Positions 60,001-64,000 of a DNA stretch of 64,000 nucleotides are shown piece by piece. The position numbers and the translations under genes are program-made. Position 1 is the first letter of the stretch; each line of letters begins with the position of its first letter. Origin of the DNA: Fibrobacter succinogenes (GTDB lineage Bacteria; Fibrobacterota; Fibrobacteria; Fibrobacterales; Fibrobacteraceae); assembly GCA_902776765.1 (NCBI GenBank), contig CACYRP010000005.1:18101-82100 (forward strand), in the 5' to 3' direction. The notes under the pieces are model-generated. The model saw nothing but the letters and a program-made list of their open reading frames with translations, ran no database searches and was not told the DNA's origin.

Positions 60001-61111
60001 CGGGAAGCCCTTGGATTCTCGCCTGCGCATTGTAACGCGAAATTCGGGCCATACCCGTATCGACAACGTAAGCGATTCCCGGAATCGTCAAGGACGTTTC
60101 TGCAATGTTCGTCGCCAAGACCACGCGAGTCTTGCCCGTATGCTTGAAAATGCGCCGCTGTTCGTCGGGACTCATGCGCCCATAAAGCGGCAGCACATCA
60201 AACGTCGCTGCATCCAGCTCGTGAGCAAGCTCGCCCATCAAATCTTGAATGTCGCGTTCCGTCGGCAAGAAGCAGAGCAAGTGATCGCGGTGCCGCGTTT
60301 CCAAATCGAGAATCGCATCGCGGGCTTCTTCGATTAAGCCAGAGTCACCTTTGCCCGAAATGTCCCGGAGATCCTTCGACTCATTTCCCTTCGACAAGCT
60401 CAGGGAACTGAAGGTCGGTGAGCCTGCCGAACCGCCGAAATAATATTCCACATCCACGGGGAACGTGCGGCCTTCCGCTTCCATCACGCAGCTGTTGTCG
60501 TAAAACTCTTCAAAGAGCTTTGCATCAAGCGTTGCCGACGCAACAATCAACTTGAAGTCTGGACGCTTTGCAAGAACCGTCTTGAAAATACCAAGCAAGA
60601 TATCGATGTTCAACGAGCGTTCATGCGCTTCGTCAATCATGATGGCGTTGTACTGCCGGAACAAGCGGTCCTTGCGGAACTCCTGCAACAAGATACCATC
60701 CGTCATCACCTTGATAGGCGCTTCACTCGTCCCCTGCTCCCAGAAACGAATTTTCGTCGAGACCAGTTCTTCGTCCTTGAGTTCTTCGCGCAAGCGGTCG
60801 GCAATAGAAATCGCCGCCAAACGCCGAGGCTCCGTCACACCGATTTTAAAGGAACAGGTATTAGGTTTTAGGTTACAGGTTTTAGGAGTCTCCGAATGAC
60901 ACTCCTCATCACTTCCTACTTCCGACTTCCTACTGTCTACTTTTTCTAAAAACCATTCCAGCAAAAACTTTGGCAATTGCGTAGACTTACCAGAACCCGT
61001 ATCGGCCTTGACGATGATAACTTGATGTTTTTCTAAAAGCTCAAAAAACTCCTCCCGATGTTCAACAACGGGAAGCTCCGGATATTCAATCTTTAAATCA
61101 GACAAAAACAT
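57083..61111 (-). CDS. hrpA: HrpA-type ATP-dependent RNA helicase with three in-frame repeat insertions
   Basis: The 1342-residue DEAH-box helicase has Walker A A-D-T-G-S-G-K-S-T (36-44), T-E-P-R-R-L-A-A (motif Ia), I-D-E-A-H-E-R-S (motif II), S-A-T (motif III) and Q-R-T-G-R-A-G-R (motif VI). A long C-terminal part matches the HrpA extension. Residues about 56-88, 226-249 and 843-851 are encoded by dispersed intergenic-type repeats kept in frame. The first falls between Walker A and motif Ia, where most relatives have a short loop. Function in RNA or stalled-ribosome handling follows from the family. The following gene starts 37 bases downstream. Confidence 0.9.
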   Translation of the reverse strand: MFLSDLKIEYPELPVVEHREEFFELLEKHQVIIVKADTGSGKSTQLPKFLLEWFLEKVDSRKSEVGSDEECHSETPKTCNLKPNTCSFKIGVTEPRRLAAISIADRLREELKDEELVSTKIRFWEQGTSEAPIKVMTDGILLQEFRKDRLFRQYNAIMIDEAHERSLNIDILLGIFKTVLAKRPDFKLIVASATLDAKLFEEFYDNSCVMEAEGRTFPVDVEYYFGGSAGSPTFSSLSLSKGNESKDLRDISGKGDSGLIEEARDAILDLETRHRDHLLCFLPTERDIQDLMGELAHELDAATFDVLPLYGRMSPDEQRRIFKHTGKTRVVLATNIAETSLTIPGIAYVVDTGMARISRYNAQARIQGLPVEEISKASARQRTGRAGRVKPGVCIRLYSPENFEKRDEFTEPEIRRSNLANVVLQLRSLGLELENFPFLQSPPHSAFRGAYKTLFELGALTADNSSGHVTKLGREMTKLPMDVSLSAVLLRARDSGVLQPALIVCSALSIQDPRVVPNEEPERTRIRQLHRKFCGHKSDFLVYVSMWNAFCTDWDGKSWNKLRKFCDKNSMHFLRLREWVDLYEQFSRILEVKFENRVCPFDSFHRDNLHIALLAGFLGGVAHRDIENGCYRLVSGRETHVFPGSDLYAKSVEWLFSAEVRETSRTFLTKAAEIKPEWILQVAEQFCTRRWFEPTWNKERGFVEAVEEVSFRGLVISRGHRVDYARVNPEDCAQIFWREAVVMGEVARPFPFMTHNERVVENLHALEARKRQFGLAPSEDALVEYYTRIAGKVNSIKTLKDYIHEHTDQFLKFDEAYWLSMNGNGVSGLTESFGNSGFSNRIVIPGTVPESPSRQRKENPDLIGIDKRGNATIPQLGGSIEHFRIGDRVITGEMVFDATRDCDGITLHLPYDLLTEISPAKFAMSIQQWREWMIESVIREMPKSVKKSLEAKRTAIDDEFYAALDNFPHKAPLLLLYEVLSNTKEIRSGANGASIDVPTVNPDKENHLRLHLVVSKPGFAEPYKLEISSEWGSYRMFLAVRPAVVSFGIDFPLEEMRFGWRLGESALMGADESRFWQGFRKRLELGKSQLTEDKTQLIADRLNLLETGGLFADGFETALKIWVAKSLAADSLDANRCVRFTGLEFSRGKKIRDFRSLAANTRSEDEEIRLSLVRATYESGLISAEAFVKCWNLLKDFSVNMRNANEKSTLKNKIIIAIHSAYQKELTLFERLCVVSPLLGVSLDSHAARENTELSANTLREYFRPYLKARYLKDHELKNARELLGKIDRTPVDNEEYADLYLQAKALLEDFEILKYKRKGNDAEDIVEEDALARLKGRFGRL
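58556..58586. repeat. Palindromic repeat inside the helicase gene (C-terminal half)
   Basis: GATTCCGGGACGGTGCCCGG and AATGAC. This is the hairpin family GATTCCCG...CGGGAATGAC also at 36679, 37725 and 63366. It encodes I-P-G-T-V-P-E-S-P on the gene strand. Confidence 0.75.
60365..60436. repeat. Dispersed repeat inside the helicase gene (motor domain)
   Basis: CCGGAGATCCTTCGACTCAT with CCCTTCGACAAGCTCAGGG and GGTGAGCCTGCCGAACCG. The same text types occur between genes at 7517-7576 and 9441-9525. It encodes about residues 226-249 (Ser-rich). Confidence 0.75.
60851..60946. repeat. Dispersed repeat inside the helicase gene (after Walker A)
   Basis: GGAACAGGTATTAGGTTTTA and GGTTACAGGTTTTAGG, then CTTCCTACTTCCGACTTCC. 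Related copies lie at 4806, 29204, 61112 and 23691. It encodes residues about 56-88. Confidence 0.75.
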
Positions 61112-61235
61112 TCTATAGGTTTCAGGTTACAGGTTTTAGGTATTAGGTTAATTTCATGCACTTCGCGCATCTATAAAACGGGCGACGGAGTCGCGATTAT
61201 AAATCCTATAACCTAACCCCTAACGCCTAATTCCT
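61112..61235. repeat. Dispersed 'TAGGTTTCAGG' repeats upstream of the helicase gene
   Basis: TATAGGTTTCAGGTTACAGG and TTTTAGGTATTAGG (61114-61149) are mirrored by ATCCTATAACCTAACCCC and TAACGCC (61202-61226), enclosing GCACTTCGCGC and GCGACGGAGTCGC hairpins. The arrangement is the same as at 29204-29352. Confidence 0.65.
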
Positions 61236-61374
61236 ATTCCTTAATATGCCCGCATTTGTCGCAGGTGAGTTTGTAGCTGTTATCAGGGTCAACCACCATC
61301 ACGCCGTCGCATTCCGGCACTTCGCACGGGAGTTCCCCCGGCATCACTTCTCTGTAAGTCTTTTTTTCTTCCAT
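61234..61374 (-). CDS. Small zinc-ribbon protein
   Basis: ATG 61374 gives a 46-residue protein M-E-E-K-K-T-Y-R-E-V-M-P-G-E with C-E-V-P-E-C and C-D-K-C-G-H pairs, a compact zinc ribbon. No strong ribosome site is seen. A longer in-frame version would overlap the divergent thioesterase's start region. Function unknown; possibly a small regulatory or rRNA-associated protein. Confidence 0.55.
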   Translation of the reverse strand: MEEKKTYREVMPGELPCEVPECDGVMVVDPDNSYKLTCDKCGHIKE

Positions 61375-61435
61375 AATGCACTGAATATAGAAATTCGTGC
61401 CCCCGCACCGCCAATACATTACTTATTTTTTTAGC

Positions 61436-61915
61436 ATGGAAAACGCAAAAACAGTCAAGCAATCTCAAGTCGAAACCCGCGACATCGTTCACCCTTCCGA
61501 CGTCAACGCCTACAATTTCGTATTCGGTGGACACATGATGTCGCTCCTCGACAAAGCCGCCTGCATCGCCGCCTACACGCACGCAGGGCGCAGAGTCACG
61601 ACGATTTCCATCGACAATGTACGCTTTTTCAAGCCGGCAACCGTCGGCACGATTCTCACGATTAAAGCCTCCGTGAACCGCGTGTTCAACACTTCATTAG
61701 AAGTCGGTCTCAAAGTCGTCGGCGTTCACCCGCAAATTTCGTGGCAGCCGGAATTGATTTGCCACGCATACATGACGTTCGTTGCCGTTGACGATAACGG
61801 AATACCGACCCCCATTCCCTCCATCATCCCCGAAACCGAAGACGAAATCCGCCGTTTCGAAGAAGCCGAAATCCGCCGCAATGCTAGGAAAGCTCTTGCG
61901 GATCAGTTGAAGTAA
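61436..61915 (+). CDS. Hotdog-fold acyl-CoA thioesterase
   Basis: The 159-residue product fits YciA/BFIT-type acyl-CoA thioesterases: V-H-P-S-D-V-N-A-Y-N-F-V-F-G-G-H-M-M-S-L-L-D, V-T-T-I-S-I-D-N-V-R-F and a C-terminal helical tail. The D and H/N residues of the G-G-H-M-M-S-L-L-D helix are the usual catalytic elements. ATG 61436 is chosen because it starts directly before the conserved region. Divergent from the zinc-ribbon gene, with its own terminator. Confidence 0.85.
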   Translation: MENAKTVKQSQVETRDIVHPSDVNAYNFVFGGHMMSLLDKAACIAAYTHAGRRVTTISIDNVRFFKPATVGTILTIKASVNRVFNTSLEVGLKVVGVHPQISWQPELICHAYMTFVAVDDNGIPTPIPSIIPETEDEIRRFEEAEIRRNARKALADQLK

Positions 61916-61962
61916 CTTACAATCCTAATAATTTTACGTAAAAATTTCTTTCAAAGCAAAAG

Positions 61963-61996
61963 AAGCAATTTCCAAAATAAGGAATTTGCTTTTTTG
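61963..61996 (+). terminator. Terminator after the thioesterase gene
   Basis: AAGCAATTTCC / GGAATTTGCTT (one mismatch) is followed by a T run, 47 bases after the stop codon. Confidence 0.6.
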
Positions 61997-62009
61997 TATA
62001 TTCGGTTGT

Positions 62010-63299
62010 ATGAACAAAATTTTATTTCCAGCATTTTCGTTTTTTGCGATGTGCATATTTCTATGCACTGCATGTTCCGACGACGCACAAAACAAAGCTG
62101 ATTTAAGTCAAATTGAAAGGACTATTGACATATCCCGCGATTCATTGAGCAACGAGCTTTGGCTTGAAGTAGAAAAGAACGAAGTCATTAAACTTTGTTT
62201 AGACCGTAAAGTTCGCACCTGGGAATCTTCGCTGAATAGCAAAATTCCAAACGACTCATGCCTTGCGTTTAAAGTGCCAACGCTTATTGGCGTTGACACG
62301 ATAAATGTGAAATTTTTTGATACCGACAGCGCCCATAAAATCAATCTGGCCGTTGGCATGAAGTATCTTGATTTCAAGAATGAAGAAGTATTATTGGGGT
62401 ACAAAGGAAACCCTTCTATGGTTAATCCACCATGGATTTGCCGCCCATATAAAGAAGCCGATCCGGAAAGGCTCATTTCTGTTACAGGTACATATTTAGT
62501 TGACAAACGTCCAGTAACCCAATGTGAAATTGTGCAACTGATGTGGGATAGCATTCCTAATAAAATCCAATTAGAAGATGCATTTTTTAAAAATGGATGG
62601 ATATCTAGAAAAAAATTAGCCCAGCGCAATAGCATTTGTGAATTACAAGATTCAGCTGCAAGTACAATATCCGTATATCAAGCCATGAAATATGCAAACG
62701 CACGAAGTATCCGTGACGGATTAAAGCCATATTACATTTTTTCCGCAATCGACGCACAAGGCGCTGTAATTCATACAAAAGGCAAATATGACATTTGCAA
62801 CAACGACTTTACCATACAAGAAAACGAATATATACAAGTTTCCGTAAATTATTCTTCTGATGGTTATAGACTTCTCTATTATGATGAATGGATGATGTTC
62901 GCTCGAGGCGGAGACAAGAAAAATAAAGCTCCTTGGGGAGATACAACAGCAACATTTGAAGAAGTTTCAAAATACGCAAAATTCACATACTATGAAAACG
63001 ATGGTCTTTATGATGCCGGATTAGTAGGCCAACTAGAACCCAATGGTTATGGCCTTTACGACATCTTTGGTCTTGTCGAGGAACATGTACTATTTAAAGA
63101 ATTAAATCCATTTTGCTATCTCAAAGCAGGGCCATCCTGTTTCAAAGGTGGAAATAACCACATAACAGAAACCTGGAAAGATGTAAATTATGGATACAGA
63201 ACAGCAAATTATACAAGTTGCCTGCTAGGAGGTTTCCGCCTAATCCGCAATATTGGCAACAACGCCAAATGGACAGAAGTCAAGTCCGACAAGGAATAA
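62010..63299 (+). CDS. SUMF1/FGE-domain lipoprotein
   Basis: ATG 62010 gives a 429-residue product with a signal peptide and lipobox-like L-C-T-A-C-S. The C-terminal half matches sulfatase-modifying-factor-type domains: V-D-K-R-P-V-T-Q-C-E, G-Y-R-L-L-Y-Y-D-E-W-M-M-F-A-R-G-G, E-P-N-G-Y-G-L-Y-D-I-F-G-L-V-E-E and G-G-F-R-L-I-R-N. Many such bacterial proteins are not formylglycine-generating enzymes but surface or signalling proteins. The N-terminal ~150 residues are unrecognised. Confidence 0.78.
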   Translation: MNKILFPAFSFFAMCIFLCTACSDDAQNKADLSQIERTIDISRDSLSNELWLEVEKNEVIKLCLDRKVRTWESSLNSKIPNDSCLAFKVPTLIGVDTINVKFFDTDSAHKINLAVGMKYLDFKNEEVLLGYKGNPSMVNPPWICRPYKEADPERLISVTGTYLVDKRPVTQCEIVQLMWDSIPNKIQLEDAFFKNGWISRKKLAQRNSICELQDSAASTISVYQAMKYANARSIRDGLKPYYIFSAIDAQGAVIHTKGKYDICNNDFTIQENEYIQVSVNYSSDGYRLLYYDEWMMFARGGDKKNKAPWGDTTATFEEVSKYAKFTYYENDGLYDAGLVGQLEPNGYGLYDIFGLVEEHVLFKELNPFCYLKAGPSCFKGGNNHITETWKDVNYGYRTANYTSCLLGGFRLIRNIGNNAKWTEVKSDKE

Positions 63300-63324
63300 C
63301 CTGTTCCTGAAATGAGATTATCAA

Positions 63325-63349
63325 AATGAGGCCTACGGCCTCATTTTTT
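63325..63349. terminator. Bidirectional terminator after the SUMF1 gene
   Basis: AATGAGGCC / GGCCTCATT with a TAC loop and TTTT tail, flanked by A's on the other side, 25 bases after the stop codon. Confidence 0.75.
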
Positions 63350-63365
63350 CATATACACATACTCT

Positions 63366-63485
63366 GCTACAGAAGATTCCCGCCTTCGCAAGAATGACGA
63401 AATGCAGATTTCGCCCTTGCGGAGTTTATCCCGAACTTGTTTCGGGACGGAAATGACGGTAAAATCCCGGCATAAAGCCGGGAAA
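63366..63485. repeat. Dispersed hairpin repeats between SUMF1 and transposase genes
   Basis: AGAAGATTCCCGCCTTCGCA with AGAATGACG (63369-63401), TATCCCGAACTTGTTTCGGG with ACGGAAATGACGG, and ATCCCGGCATAAAGCCGGGA. They belong to the GATTCCCG...GAATGAC family. Confidence 0.6.
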
Positions 63486-63493
63486 TCCGGTTG

Positions 63494-64000
63494 TTACTTA
63501 AGAGCGTTCTTCGCCAGTGACTTTTTCAGTTCAAGAACTTTATCCTCGGAAAGACGGGAGTACTTGACGATTTTTTCAACAGGCTCGTCATCGGCAAGCA
63601 TGTCAAGAGCCATTTCAACATTTCGGTTATCACGCCCCTGTTTTCGACCTTGTTCACGTCCTTTGAGCCAAATTTCGGCTTCGATAGCTTCATCAGCGTG
63701 TTTATCGAACATATGTTCCTCCAAGGCTTTAAACAGTTCTGGGCTTATGCGGCTTACGCGCAAACGGTTGAGGGCTTCCCTAAAAATGGGGTCTTTCGAT
63801 TCAGGAACTTCAAGTGGACCCTGCGACAAGAGTTTCAGCCAGTAGTCCTCGCGCGAACTGACGCTCTTGCGAATCCTCTTAAAGTTCGGTAAATCAATTA
63901 CAATATATCTATTTTTACTGAAAACAGGAAGAGCCCGATGTGTTGAGTCGCTATGGTGAACTTCGTCCTCGCTATAGACCGCCCAAGTATCCTTAAAAAT
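63494..64000 (-). CDS. PD-(D/E)XK (Rpn-type) transposase-family protein, 5' end outside window
   Basis: The frame stays open to the last base of the window (first residues read I-F-K-D-T-W-A-V-Y-S-E-D-E-V-H-H), so the start is off-window; a TTG at 63829 is internal. The visible 168 residues include V-F-S-K-N-R-Y-I-V-I-D-L-P-N-F-K-R, Y-W-L-K-L-L-S-Q-G-P, and the family-typical basic G-R-E-Q-G-R-K-Q-G-R-D and M-A-L-D-M-L-A-D-D-E-P. Rpn-family proteins are recombination-promoting nucleases, often called transposases. It is related in type to the remnant at 48847. Confidence 0.75.
   Translation of the reverse strand: MFKDTWAVYSEDEVHHSDSTHRALPVFSKNRYIVIDLPNFKRIRKSVSSREDYWLKLLSQGPLEVPESKDPIFREALNRLRVSRISPELFKALEEHMFDKHADEAIEAEIWLKGREQGRKQGRDNRNVEMALDMLADDEPVEKIVKYSRLSEDKVLELKKSLAKNALK

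Noticed and set aside
41640..63299. Functional link between the SUMF1-domain lipoprotein and the sulfatase-fold protein
   Set aside because: LtaS-type proteins do not need formylglycine, and the two genes are about 18 kb apart.

Overview
The window looks like a chromosomal segment from a Fibrobacter-type bacterium (phylum Fibrobacterota, a gut or rumen fibre degrader). The evidence is a lipoprotein with the 'Fibrobacter succinogenes major paralogous domain' (44040-46250), a TIGR02147-type regulator overlapping its partner lipoprotein (2735-4805), serine-rich linkers, C-terminal sorting-type domains on secreted carbohydrate-active proteins (7648-9393, 9657-11153, 46415-48688), and an alternative polyamine pathway. 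The assignment is inferred from gene content, not from any database comparison.

Layout. 1-14.4 kb: a CotH-like protein cut by the window edge, cysK, the regulator/lipoprotein pair, rubrerythrin, an AAA+ ATPase behind a 33-bp-periodic operator array, a PL9-like pectate lyase bracketed by a repeat mosaic, a tandem carbohydrate-binding protein, and DUF4434 and DUF4419 proteins. 14.6-27.1 kb: a defence island entirely on the minus strand. In transcription order it is an AbiEi/AbiEii pair, hsdM, hsdS, three tandem AbiTii-like genes, a second AbiEi-like/AbiEii pair, and hsdR. 27.2-34.8 kb: repeats and a structured RNA-like element, then carboxy(nor)spermidine dehydrogenase and arginine decarboxylase (polyamine synthesis), three GT2 glycosyltransferases and NudC. 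34.9-46.3 kb: tRNA-Gly, a HAD protein with an in-frame repeat insertion, an aspartoacylase-like/RND pair, an LtaS-like sulfatase and the FISUMP lipoprotein. 46.4-50.9 kb: a tandem GH10 protein whose two domains have each lost a different catalytic residue, then an accessory hotspot (tRNA fragment, transposase remnant, tRNA-Asp, YafQ/DinJ-type toxin-antitoxin pair, paired leader repeats). 50.9-64 kb: topoisomerase IV subunit A, FtsE, SurA and a SurA-like lipoprotein, an HrpA-type helicase carrying three in-frame repeat insertions, a thioesterase, an SUMF1-domain lipoprotein and a PD-(D/E)XK transposase-family gene running off the right edge.

The best candidates for something undescribed are: (1) the composite island, in which hsdR sits 9 bp behind a toxin-antitoxin pair and downstream of twin inverted-repeat operators, so restriction may be under antitoxin control; (2) the GH10 tandem with reciprocal active-site losses; (3) several families of small palindromic repeats, found both between genes and in frame inside two genes; (4) a repeated structured RNA-like element at 27245-27443 and 50697-50834; and (5) the 33-bp operator array before the ATPase.

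All calls come from reading the sequence and its translations by eye. No alignment, HMM or folding program was run.
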